Positions 23,585-31,371 of a stretch of 36,729 bases of DNA are shown piece after piece (the first letter of the stretch is position 1; each line of letters opens with the position of its first letter). The stretch is taken from positions 1 to 36,729 of the forward strand of contig CASFCZ010000062.1 in assembly GCA_949293325.1 (NCBI GenBank). Reading direction: 5' to 3'. The notes beneath the pieces were generated by a model. It worked only from the letters and a program-made list of their open reading frames with translations, did not search any database and was not told the DNA's origin. Position numbers and translations under genes: made by a program. This DNA is from an uncultured Eubacteriales bacterium. Lineage in GTDB: Bacteria; Bacillota; Clostridia; Lachnospirales; CAG-274.

Positions 23585-25237
23585 TTATGCTGCAAGTTCA
23601 ACTGCTCTTTTAAGGGCCTCATCTATATGGGGACAGAAGTTGGACTTGCCTATTTTTTTGTCAAAGCCTGCTTTTTGCATTATCTCCATGGGCTGCTTAT
23701 TTACATGGGAAAGTATCAGGGTAATTTTCCTTTTTTTACATGCCTCGTAAAGTTTTTCAAGGTTGTGCATGGCAGTTGCATCTATTGCATTTACGCTGCG
23801 CATACGGAGTATAAGGCAGTTTGTACCTTCTTTAGGTGCTATTTGCAGTATCTTGTCGGCTGCACCAAAGAACATTGGTCCGCTTATTTCATATACAAGG
23901 GTATTTTTAGGTACGGTACGCAGGGAAATACTGTCGGGATCGTTGTCATCGTCTATGTATTTCCAGCCATGTATCTGTGTTACTTCACTCATACGCTTCA
24001 TAAACAGAAGCGCTGCCGCTATCATACCAACCTCAATGGCAACTACCAGGTCAAACACAACAGTAAGTACCAGAGTGGCTACAAGCACGATTATATCGCT
24101 CTTTGGAGAGGTACGGCACAGTGCCACAAATTCACGCCATTCGGACATATTGTATGCTACCATAAAGAGGATAGCTGCTATTGCAGGCATAGGTATTAAT
24201 GCGGCATAGGGCATTAATACAACCAGTATCAGAAGCAGTATAAGAGAGTGTACCATACCGGCTACAGGAGTTCTGCCTCCGTTTTTAATATTGGCAGCGG
24301 TACGGGCTATGGCTCCCGTTGCAGGTATGCCCCCAAACAGTGCAGAGGCAATATTACCTGCCCCCTGTGCCACAAGCTCCATATTGGAACGGTGGCGACT
24401 GTTTATCATACTGTCTGCAACCACGCAGGAAAGCAGGGACTCAACCGCCGCCAGTATGGCGATGGTAAGTGCGTCAGGAAGCAGACGGTGTATCATTTCA
24501 AATGTAACATCAGGTATATGTATTTCAGGCAGCCCTGAAGGTATGGTATACATATCACCTATGGTCTTTACAGGCAGTCCCATACCTTTTACCATAACAA
24601 TGCTTACTATTACAGCTATAAGAGAAGGTGGTATTTTGGCTAAGGGTTCCGGTACAAAACGCCATAATATCAGGATTGCAAGGCATACTGCACCTACTGC
24701 AAATGCCCATATATTAAAGGTAGGCATAAATTCAAATACCGCCTTAAGCTTTTCGGTAGTTTCGATAAGTGGTTCTTCCGTAACTACCTCAAGACCTAAA
24801 AAATCCTTTATCTGTCCTACAAATATGGTAATGGCAATACCTGTGGTAAAGCCTGTGGTAATGGTATAAGGTATAAACCTTATAAGACTGCCCAGCCTGA
24901 GAAGTCCCATGGCTATAAGTATAAGTCCTGCCATTATGGTGGATACTATAAGCCCATCCATACCGTTCTGGGCGGCTATAGTGGCGACTATAGTGGCAAA
25001 GGCAGCAGTAGGACCTGCTATCTGTACTCGGCTGCCACCCAGAAAGGATATTACAAAGCCTGCCGCTATAGCGGTATATATACCTCTTTCAGGTGTAACA
25101 CCTGAGGCAAGGGCAAGGGCAATAGAAAGAGGCAGGGCAATTATAGCAACTATTATGCCTGATACTACATCCCTTGCAAACTGTGCTGTGGTATAGCCCT
25201 TCATTACGGTAAATAGTTTGGGTACAAGTTTTTCCAT
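23585..25237 (-). CDS. SulP-family anion transporter with STAS domain
   Basis: This 550-residue SLC26/SulP transporter has about 12-14 membrane segments. It contains the family signature region ALPLSIALALASGVTPERGIYTA near the N-terminus and QIAGPTAAFATIVA following it. The cytoplasmic STAS domain occupies about residues 440-548 (NTLVYEISGPMFFGAADK, RMRSVNAIDATAMHNLEKL). Substrates in the family include sulfate, bicarbonate and dicarboxylates; the sequence does not decide among them. GGGGGAAA precedes the ATG. It lies 36 bases downstream of the GNAT gene on the same strand and is probably co-transcribed with it. Confidence 0.93.
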   Translation of the reverse strand: MEKLVPKLFTVMKGYTTAQFARDVVSGIIVAIIALPLSIALALASGVTPERGIYTAIAAGFVISFLGGSRVQIAGPTAAFATIVATIAAQNGMDGLIVSTIMAGLILIAMGLLRLGSLIRFIPYTITTGFTTGIAITIFVGQIKDFLGLEVVTEEPLIETTEKLKAVFEFMPTFNIWAFAVGAVCLAILILWRFVPEPLAKIPPSLIAVIVSIVMVKGMGLPVKTIGDMYTIPSGLPEIHIPDVTFEMIHRLLPDALTIAILAAVESLLSCVVADSMINSRHRSNMELVAQGAGNIASALFGGIPATGAIARTAANIKNGGRTPVAGMVHSLILLLILVVLMPYAALIPMPAIAAILFMVAYNMSEWREFVALCRTSPKSDIIVLVATLVLTVVFDLVVAIEVGMIAAALLFMKRMSEVTQIHGWKYIDDDNDPDSISLRTVPKNTLVYEISGPMFFGAADKILQIAPKEGTNCLILRMRSVNAIDATAMHNLEKLYEACKKRKITLILSHVNKQPMEIMQKAGFDKKIGKSNFCPHIDEALKRAVELAA

Positions 25238-25273
25238 ATTTAAATTTCCCCCGTTATTGTATTTTAACTTTAG

Positions 25274-25759
25274 TTATACACTGTGATAGTAAAGGGTTAT
25301 ATCCTCATAATTGTCCTCTGAAATAAGGAACCCCCCTGGTATGGTGCCAAGTTCAACAAATCCCAGTTTTTTATACAGTTTTCTGGCGGCACTGTTTGAT
25401 GCCACTACTGCATTAAACTGCAATATTTTAAAGCCATAACTTCCTGCTGTATCAAGGCAGTGCCTGACAAGGAGCTCTCCTGCTCCCTTACCCCTTGCAT
25501 ATGAGGCAACGGCAAAGGAGGCGTTGCATATATGTCCGCACCTGCCTACATTATTGGGATGAAGTATGTACAGTCCTATTACTGCACCACCATCCAGTGC
25601 CACACCGCAGCAACTTTGTGAGGCAAAAAATGCAGCGGCTTCATCCACCCTCATTTCTTCCATCTGAGGAAAGGCCTTTCCTTCCCTGACAACCTCGTTC
25701 CATATTGATGTCATGGCAGGTACATCCTCATTTTTGTATTTTCTTATACTTACAGACAA
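25274..25759 (-). CDS. GNAT-family N-acetyltransferase
   Basis: This protein of about 161 residues has the GNAT fold. Its acetyl-CoA loop is VASYARGKGAGELLVRHCL (Q/RxxGxG/A type), followed by NAVVASNSAARKLYKKLGF, the typical motif B. It is close to the phosphinothricin/ribosomal-type acetyltransferase groups in outline, but the acceptor is unknown. The start is a TTG at 25759, because AAGGAGG lies eight bases before it. In-frame ATG codons at 25783 and 25807 would place that ribosome site inside the gene. It is read from the minus-strand member of the paired promoters at 25801-25859. Confidence 0.85.
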   Translation of the reverse strand: MSVSIRKYKNEDVPAMTSIWNEVVREGKAFPQMEEMRVDEAAAFFASQSCCGVALDGGAVIGLYILHPNNVGRCGHICNASFAVASYARGKGAGELLVRHCLDTAGSYGFKILQFNAVVASNSAARKLYKKLGFVELGTIPGGFLISEDNYEDITLYYHSV

Positions 25760-25800
25760 ACTTTCTCCCTCCTTGAAAAGCATACACCCTGTAATTATTA

Positions 25801-25829
25801 TTGACAAGGCAGCTTATTTTCTGTATTAT
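25801..25829 (+). promoter_or_regulatory. promoter reading toward the unknown gene at 25887
   Basis: Perfect TTGACA (25801-25806), a 17-bp spacer and TATTAT (25824-25829). It overlaps the opposing promoter, with the two -10 boxes one base apart. Confidence 0.75.
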
Positions 25830-25830
25830 T

Positions 25831-25859
25831 AATATATCGTATATTACAGATATTGTCAA
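25831..25859 (-). promoter_or_regulatory. promoter reading toward the GNAT-SulP genes
   Basis: On the minus strand a perfect TTGACA (25854-25859), a 17-bp spacer and TATATT (25831-25836). It faces the plus-strand promoter, so the two transcripts start inside each other's promoter. Confidence 0.7.
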
Positions 25860-25886
25860 AATTTTTTTATGGTAGGGGGAAGCCTG

Positions 25887-26564
25887 GTGGCTGATAATGA
25901 GGGTGTCGTTATTGATGCCGTTTATAAGGATAGAGTAATTGGGCGTATCAAGGCTTCCTGTGCCGAACAAAAGCTCATTGAACTGATAAAGTCCGACTAT
26001 GACGTAAGGATACACAATATTGACTTTTTCTTTGATTATAGTAATAAACTGAATGCAGCGGTATATACTGAAGATACTGAGCAGTGGTACAAGCTTCACC
26101 TCAGCTTTGCCGGTAATATGGGTGGAGTTATGGGAAATGTTATTAAGGATACCAAACTCATTGGTGTGGTGGATGATCTGCTTGAGGAAGCAGGTGTGGA
26201 GGAAAGGGATATACCTCTCCTTTGCTATGACTATGCCATGCTTTATAAGGGGGAGTGTATGGTACGCCTTATAAAAAAACTTCTTAAGTTCAGGTTTTAT
26301 TCCTATTGGTATACCTATAATATATCAAAGGATAAATTTTATGTCATTATTGAGGTTACGGATCAGGATACCCTGCGGTCCGTTATAGACAATGCCGGTG
26401 GTGTTAAGGATGCAGTAAGGCACATACTTGAAAGTGTGGATATAGAGGGCAGGCTCAAGGATGATGAAATCGGGTTTGCCGTGGGACTTGGTGATGATAT
26501 TATAGGCCGTGATACAATGCACTGTGTCAATGAGGAAAGTCTTGAAAACTGTCATATGTTATAA
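25887..26564 (+). CDS. unknown protein with Cys/His C-terminal tail
   Basis: I do not recognise this protein of 225 residues (231 if started at the ATG 25869). It is soluble, rich in Asp, Lys and Ile/Val, with an alternating strand/helix pattern, no signal peptide and no membrane helix. A central aromatic block (FRFYSYWYTYNISKDKFYVII) stands out. The C-terminus has MHCVNEESLENCHML, an H-C-x8-C-H arrangement that could bind metal. The GTG at 25887 follows AGGGGGA at a good distance; the ATG at 25869 has no ribosome site. It has its own strong promoter, and a terminator follows, so it is a single-gene unit. Confidence 0.7.
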   Translation: MADNEGVVIDAVYKDRVIGRIKASCAEQKLIELIKSDYDVRIHNIDFFFDYSNKLNAAVYTEDTEQWYKLHLSFAGNMGGVMGNVIKDTKLIGVVDDLLEEAGVEERDIPLLCYDYAMLYKGECMVRLIKKLLKFRFYSYWYTYNISKDKFYVIIEVTDQDTLRSVIDNAGGVKDAVRHILESVDIEGRLKDDEIGFAVGLGDDIIGRDTMHCVNEESLENCHML

Positions 26565-26599
26565 ACAGTCTTTTCTATTAAAGAGAGGGCTGTTTTTTT
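26564..26599 (+). terminator. intrinsic terminator after the unknown gene
   Basis: AACAG (26564-26568) pairs with CTGTT (26590-26594). The stem extends inward with several G-T pairs and is followed by a run of T to 26599. It begins at the last base of the stop codon. Confidence 0.7.
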
Positions 26600-26609
26600 G
26601 TTGGGCTAC

Positions 26610-26638
26610 TTGTGGGGAGGTAGGATTTATGTTATACT
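26610..26638 (+). promoter_or_regulatory. putative promoter very close to the ecfT start
   Basis: TTGTGG (26610-26615), a 17-bp spacer and TATACT (26633-26638). Transcription would start at about the ecfT ATG (26646), giving a leaderless message. The -35 is imperfect. Confidence 0.45.
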
Positions 26639-26649
26639 TAAGCCTATGA
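26629..26649 (+). CDS. six-codon mini-ORF (MLYLSL) overlapping the ecfT start
   Basis: GGGGAGG (26614-26620) lies eight bases before this ATG. Its TGA overlaps the ATG of ecfT in an ATGA junction. It may be a translational coupling leader, if transcripts start upstream of it. Confidence 0.35.
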   Translation: MLYLSL

Positions 26650-27488
26650 AACATTATGACGAGTTTGAATTTTATCACCCTGTAATTAATTTAATATTTT
26701 TTGTGTTGGTTATTGCCCTTTGCATGGTAAGGCTTCATCCCTATGTACAGCTTATGGGACTGGCAGGCTCCTTTTTTTATCTCTTTTATCTGATGGGGAG
26801 GTATGCCCTTAAGCCCTTGTTGTTTTCATTCATTACGGCTTTGGGTGCAACTGCATTTAATTTGCTTTTTAACCACAGGGGAGCAACCATACTTACGTAT
26901 TTTCCAAACGGTAATCCCCTTACACTGGAGTCTGTTACCCACGGACTTGCCTTAGGCAGTTCCCTTGCCTGTATACTTTTGTGGTTTGCATGCTTTAACC
27001 TTGTATTTACAAGTGACAGGCTGATTTCCATTACAGGACGGTTTTCGCCTACCTTATCGGTACTGATAACCATTACCCTCAGGTTTATTCCTCTGTATCT
27101 TGTCAGACTTCGTAAGGCGGCACTGGACAGACGGCTTTTCTATGGGGGAGGTATCCTTTCGGGACTTAGGACTCTGGAGGCTGTCAGTGGACAGATATTG
27201 GAGTCTGCTGTGGAAACTGCCGATAATATGCGTGGCAGAGGCCTGGGACTTAAAGGTCGAACTGCCTTTTCTCCCTTTGTATTTCGACTGAGGGATGGGA
27301 TTATGCTTGCCTTAATCATTGCTGTGGGAGTAATTGCCTTTATATATGCACCTAAGGCTGAGTATCTGCCTGTATATAGGGCTGAAAATATGAAACCTGT
27401 CGGAGCTGTGGCGGTGGCAATAATAATGTTGCTGCCGACCCTGTTAAATTATATCTATGGTGAAATAAAATGGCGACACTTGAAATAA
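26646..27488 (+). CDS. ecfT: energy-coupling-factor transporter transmembrane protein EcfT
   Basis: This 280-residue CbiQ/EcfT-type subunit has several membrane helices and the coupling motif SAVETADNMRGRGLGLKGRT (about residues 195-215, A-R-G type), which contacts the ATPases. RFSPTLSVLITITLRFIPLYL is also typical. It couples ATP hydrolysis to rotation of the S component. The ATG at 26646 has no ribosome site of its own; the frame is open to TTG codons at 26598-26601, but those also lack one. It overlaps the ATPase gene by 19 bases. Confidence 0.92.
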   Translation: MKHYDEFEFYHPVINLIFFVLVIALCMVRLHPYVQLMGLAGSFFYLFYLMGRYALKPLLFSFITALGATAFNLLFNHRGATILTYFPNGNPLTLESVTHGLALGSSLACILLWFACFNLVFTSDRLISITGRFSPTLSVLITITLRFIPLYLVRLRKAALDRRLFYGGGILSGLRTLEAVSGQILESAVETADNMRGRGLGLKGRTAFSPFVFRLRDGIMLALIIAVGVIAFIYAPKAEYLPVYRAENMKPVGAVAVAIIMLLPTLLNYIYGEIKWRHLK

Positions 27489-29008
27489 ACGCACTATCCT
27501 TTGCCTATGCAGGCAGAGAGGATTATACCCTTGAAAATATAAATACGGTTATAGACACTACAGGCTTTACCCTTATATGCGGAGCTACAGGCAGCGGCAA
27601 GACTACATTGGTACGGCTTCTTAAGCGTCAGCTTGCCCCCTGGGGCAGCCTTAAGGGGGATATACTTCTTGATGGCAAAAGTATTAAGGCGTTGTCGGGA
27701 AGGGAAACGGTAAGCCGTATAGGCTATGTGGGACAGAATGCAGATGCCCAGCTGGTGTGTGACAGGGTATGGCATGAGCTCGCCTTTACCCTTGAAGGGC
27801 TGGGAGAAAATCCTGATCTTATACGACGCAGATGTGGTGAGGTAAGTGGATTTTTTGGCATAGAGGATCTTTTTGAAAGACAGACGGACACCCTCAGCGG
27901 TGGGGAAAAACAGTCAGTGTGCCTTGGAGCAGCCCTTACTACCGCACCGGAGTTTCTTATACTTGACGAGCCCATATCTCAGCTTGATCCTGTGGCGGCA
28001 GCGGAATTCGGTGAAAGACTGAAGCGTATTAACGGTGAGCTGGGTATAGGTATCATTCTCTGTGAGCACAGGCTTGAGGGCCTTGTGGATATATGTGACA
28101 GGCTTATTGTTCTGGACAGGGGCAAAATTTTATGGCAGGGAGCTCCACATCAGCTGGAGGAATTGCCCTATCCCTGCCCTGTGGAGGATAATCTTCCTTC
28201 GGCAATGCGACTGTATAGGAGGCTGGGGCTGACAGGTGTTCCCCCCCTTAACACTGCCCATGGCAAAAGGTGTTTTTCCGGCTTTAAGGCTCTATGCGAT
28301 GAGAATAAGAGGGAATACGGTGGAAAGGCAGTCCTTGAGTCAAGGGGGCTGTACTTTGGCTATAACAAGGATAAAATAGTACTTAAAGATATGAATTTAA
28401 AATTATACAAAGGGGAGCATTTTGCCCTTATGGGAGGTAACGGCAGCGGAAAAAGCACTCTCCTTTATCTCCTTGCAGGGGCATATAAGCCTCTTATGGG
28501 CAGGATAAAGACAGAGGGAAAGATAACCCTTCTGCCTCAAAACCCGGAAAGCCTTTTTTCACAGGATACCGTGGCACAGGAGGCAGAAAACAGTTCACTT
28601 ATTGAGGATTTTGGACTGGATGCCTCTAAAAATCCCCTTGACCTCAGCGGCGGTCAGCAACAGATACTGGGCTTTATAAAGGCGGTGGAAAAAAACAGCG
28701 ATATTCTACTGCTGGATGAACCTACAAAGGCACTTGACGGAGGACTTAAGGAAAAACTTGCCCAAATTATCAGGGAGCTTAACGAAAGGGGAGTTACTGT
28801 CCTTACCGTCAGCCATGACAGTGAGTTTTGTGCATCCTGTGCCAGTCGCTGCGGTTTGCTTTTTAATGGCAGCATAGTGGCAGTTGACGATGCCAGGAGC
28901 TTTTTTAAGGATAATATATGTTATACAACAGCTGTAAACAAAATGCTCAGGGGCAATGCCATAACCGTTGCTGAGGCAGTGGAAAATATTTCGGAGGAAG
29001 ATGTATGA
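27470..29008 (+). CDS. fused tandem ECF ATPase (EcfA1-A2 type)
   Basis: This 512-residue protein has two ABC ATPase domains in one chain. Domain 1 has GATGSGKTT, LSGGEKQSVCLGAAL and LILDEPISQLD. Domain 2 (from about residue 285) has GGNGSGKST, LSGGQQQILGFIKAV, LLLDEPTKALD and the switch His in TVSHDSEF. In most Bacillota the two ATPases are separate proteins; fused forms are found in B12- and thiamine-type ECF systems. It starts inside ecfT and ends in an ATGA overlap with the S-component gene, so the three are made together. Confidence 0.93.
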   Translation: MATLEINALSFAYAGREDYTLENINTVIDTTGFTLICGATGSGKTTLVRLLKRQLAPWGSLKGDILLDGKSIKALSGRETVSRIGYVGQNADAQLVCDRVWHELAFTLEGLGENPDLIRRRCGEVSGFFGIEDLFERQTDTLSGGEKQSVCLGAALTTAPEFLILDEPISQLDPVAAAEFGERLKRINGELGIGIILCEHRLEGLVDICDRLIVLDRGKILWQGAPHQLEELPYPCPVEDNLPSAMRLYRRLGLTGVPPLNTAHGKRCFSGFKALCDENKREYGGKAVLESRGLYFGYNKDKIVLKDMNLKLYKGEHFALMGGNGSGKSTLLYLLAGAYKPLMGRIKTEGKITLLPQNPESLFSQDTVAQEAENSSLIEDFGLDASKNPLDLSGGQQQILGFIKAVEKNSDILLLDEPTKALDGGLKEKLAQIIRELNERGVTVLTVSHDSEFCASCASRCGLLFNGSIVAVDDARSFFKDNICYTTAVNKMLRGNAITVAEAVENISEEDV

Positions 29009-29667
29009 AGTATATTGTTCCTATAATTACGGTTTTACTTGTGGTGGCAGGGAGCATAATTTTTGAAGACAGACGTTATTATTTTATTTCCCTTGCTATT
29101 GTCATTGCCATGCTTGCCCCTATGATACTTCGCTTTGAAGGCGTTAATGTCAGGTATATGGTACTGGTTGCTGCCCTTGGGGCATTGGCGGCAGTAAGCA
29201 GGGCGGCATTTGCACCCCTTGAACAGTTTAAACCAATTGCCTCGGTGGTTATAGTGTCAGGTATATGTCTTGGGGCAGAGGGAGGCTTTGCTGTAGGTGC
29301 TCTTGGTATGTTTGCTTCAAATATGTACTTTTCCCAGGGACCATGGACACCCTGGCAGATGCTTGCTATGGGTATGGTTGGTTTTATCAGCGGTCTTGTC
29401 TTTCACAGGTATAGACCAAACAGGATAGTTCTTGCAATTTACGGTCTTGTGGTAACTGCTGTGATTTACGGTGTTATAGTTGACTTGTCCACAGTGGTGA
29501 TGACCTATGACAAGCCCACCCTGGGACAGGTGATAACTACCCTTGCCATGGGCTTTTACTTTAATGTAATACATGGTTTATCCAGCTTTGTTTTCCTTCT
29601 TATTATAGGAAACAGGTTTATTAAACGTCTTGACAGGCTGGTAATAAAATACGGTATCGGAGGCTGA
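29005..29667 (+). CDS. ECF transporter substrate-binding (S) component
   Basis: This 220-residue protein has about six membrane helices. SRAAFAPLEQFKPIASVVIVSG and a conserved-looking FSQGPWTPWQMLAMGMVGFISG block match uncharacterised and cobalamin-type (CbrT/CblT-like) S components. The substrate is probably a vitamin or cofactor precursor, but the sequence alone does not prove which. No riboswitch for a vitamin is visible upstream of ecfT. It is the dedicated specificity subunit of the T-AA-S unit. Confidence 0.9.
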   Translation: MKYIVPIITVLLVVAGSIIFEDRRYYFISLAIVIAMLAPMILRFEGVNVRYMVLVAALGALAAVSRAAFAPLEQFKPIASVVIVSGICLGAEGGFAVGALGMFASNMYFSQGPWTPWQMLAMGMVGFISGLVFHRYRPNRIVLAIYGLVVTAVIYGVIVDLSTVVMTYDKPTLGQVITTLAMGFYFNVIHGLSSFVFLLIIGNRFIKRLDRLVIKYGIGG

Positions 29668-29671
29668 TATA

Positions 29672-30601
29672 ATGCGGCAGATAACAGTTGACAGGGATAA
29701 CGGGAATCAGCGCCTTGACAAATTTCTTATGAGATATATGAATACTGCACCAAAGTCATTTGTTTATAAAATGCTACGTAAAAAGAATATAAAGCTTAAC
29801 GGTAAACGTGCCCAGGGAAATGAGATACTTTCACAGGGGGATCAGGTCAGCCTTTATCTTGCAGATGATACTATTGATTCCTTCCGTAGTGCAAGGGAGG
29901 TAAGAGAGTATACCCATATGCCTGATATTATCTATGAGGATGAAAACGTCATTATTGTAACCAAGCCTGTAGGACTTCTTTCCCAGGGAGAGAAAAAGGG
30001 TGACCAAAATCTTAATGACCAGCTTTTGTACTATCTGAGTACCAGGGGCGATTATAATGGCTTCGGAATGTTTAAGCCGGGGATTGTAAGCAGACTTGAC
30101 AGGAACACAAGTGGTATCACCATAATGGGAAAAAATCTTCCTGCCCAGCAGGAGATAAGTACTGCTTTTCGCAAGCACAGTGTAAAAAAGATATATCTTG
30201 CCCTTGCAGAGGGAAGGATAACGGCTCCCGGCAGATTGGATCTTAAACAGGAGAAACTCCAGGGTAACAGGGTAAGTATCGGAGAGGGCAAAAATGCCGT
30301 TACCCTTTACCGCCCCATTTCAATATCAGAGGATAACACCCTTCTTGAGGTGGAGATACTTACAGGCAGGACACATCAGATAAGGGCTGCCCTTGCAAGT
30401 ATCGGTCATCCCCTTGTGGGGGATACAAAGTATGGAGGAAAGAAAGCAAAGGGCTTTAAGGGGCAGGCACTACACGCATACAGCCTCACCTTTACCTTTA
30501 AGGAGGGACCCCTTGCATATCTTGATGGCAGAACCTTTATATCAGTACCCACAGGCAGATTGGGTGAAGTATTTAAGAATAAGGGAAATTTATTGACATA
30601 A
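29672..30601 (+). CDS. RluA-family 23S rRNA/tRNA pseudouridine synthase
   Basis: This 309-residue enzyme has an N-terminal S4-like RNA-binding region (NQRLDKFLMRYMNTAPKSFV, residues about 10-60). The catalytic domain carries GIVSRLDRNTSGI, with the nucleophile Asp143, and then KIYLALAEGRI and TGRTHQIRAALASIGHPLVGD. RluC/RluD-type enzymes modify 23S rRNA; the exact site cannot be assigned. It begins four bases after the S-component gene with GGAGG as ribosome site, so it is carried in the ECF operon without an obvious functional link. Confidence 0.94.
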   Translation: MRQITVDRDNGNQRLDKFLMRYMNTAPKSFVYKMLRKKNIKLNGKRAQGNEILSQGDQVSLYLADDTIDSFRSAREVREYTHMPDIIYEDENVIIVTKPVGLLSQGEKKGDQNLNDQLLYYLSTRGDYNGFGMFKPGIVSRLDRNTSGITIMGKNLPAQQEISTAFRKHSVKKIYLALAEGRITAPGRLDLKQEKLQGNRVSIGEGKNAVTLYRPISISEDNTLLEVEILTGRTHQIRAALASIGHPLVGDTKYGGKKAKGFKGQALHAYSLTFTFKEGPLAYLDGRTFISVPTGRLGEVFKNKGNLLT

Positions 30602-30617
30602 TTCCACATAAGCTGAG

Positions 30618-30646
30618 TTGATTTTACAGGTTTTGTATGTTAATAT
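30618..30646 (+). promoter_or_regulatory. putative promoter of the ABC exporter operon
   Basis: TTGATT (30618-30623), a 17-bp spacer and TAATAT (30641-30646) lie about 40 bases upstream of the ATPase start. Confidence 0.5.
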
Positions 30647-30685
30647 TAAATTATAGTTGTTACTTGTTATTGTGGCGGAGGTTAT

Positions 30686-31351
30686 ATGATCAGAGCGGAG
30701 CATATAAGTAAAAAGTATAAAAAAACAGTGCTTAAGGATATTTCCTTTACCGCCGAAAAGGGGGATATAATAGGTATATTGGGCGCAAACGGCAGCGGAA
30801 AAACTACACTCCTTACCATTATGGCAGGAGTTCGCAGGGCAGACGGTGGCAGTCTTTATTATGATGACAAGAATGCCTTTGCTGATAAAAGGGTCTTTGG
30901 AAGATATACAGGTTATGTTCCACAGGGAAATCCCCTTATTGAGGAACTTAGCGGCAGGGATAATCTTAAGCTCTGGCTTAAGTCACCATTTAAGTTAAAG
31001 GAATTTCTTGCAAGGAAGGAAATCCTTCGCCTTGGCATATCCGATTATCTTGATGTACCTGTCAGCAGACTTTCCGGTGGTATGAAAAGGCGGCTTTCAA
31101 TAGCCGAGGCTCTTTCTTCAAGGCCCCCTGTCCTTATTCTTGATGAGCCGGGTACAGCACTTGACCTGAGGGGAAGGTCGGAAATAGCCCGGTATCTTGC
31201 AGGGTATGCCTGGGATGGTGGCACAGTGGTAATGACTACACATATTGAGGCTGAAATAGAGCTTTGTACTAAGCTTTATATATTAAAAAACGGTGTTCTC
31301 ACTCCGTTGAAAAACGGTTATAGCATGGGTGAGATAGCCGCACTTATTTAA
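30686..31351 (+). CDS. ABC transporter ATP-binding protein
   Basis: This 221-residue ATPase has Walker A GANGSGKTT, signature RLSGGMKRRLSIAEAL and Walker B LILDEPGTALD. The order and the KRRLS signature are typical of ABC-2 exporter ATPases (CcmA/NatA group) working with separate permeases. Two such permeases are encoded 1.7 kb downstream with an unknown membrane protein in between. The substrate is unknown; drugs, lipids, sodium and peptides are all exported by relatives. GGCGGAGG precedes the ATG. Confidence 0.93.
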   Translation: MIRAEHISKKYKKTVLKDISFTAEKGDIIGILGANGSGKTTLLTIMAGVRRADGGSLYYDDKNAFADKRVFGRYTGYVPQGNPLIEELSGRDNLKLWLKSPFKLKEFLARKEILRLGISDYLDVPVSRLSGGMKRRLSIAEALSSRPPVLILDEPGTALDLRGRSEIARYLAGYAWDGGTVVMTTHIEAEIELCTKLYILKNGVLTPLKNGYSMGEIAALI

Positions 31352-31371
31352 TCCAAAGGAGGGTAAATGTT

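Noticed and set aside
23627..24199. 190-codon plus-strand open frame opposite the SulP 3' half
   Set aside because: Shadow of the SulP coding sequence with no recognisable domain and no start signal.
24291..24869. 192-codon open frame on the plus strand inside the SulP gene
   Set aside because: It lies wholly opposite a well-supported transporter gene and has low-complexity Ala/Ile/Thr composition and no ribosome site.
26564..26646. Cobalamin or other vitamin riboswitch upstream of ecfT
   Set aside because: Only about 80 bases are available, occupied by a terminator and a short promoter-like element; no riboswitch core was seen.
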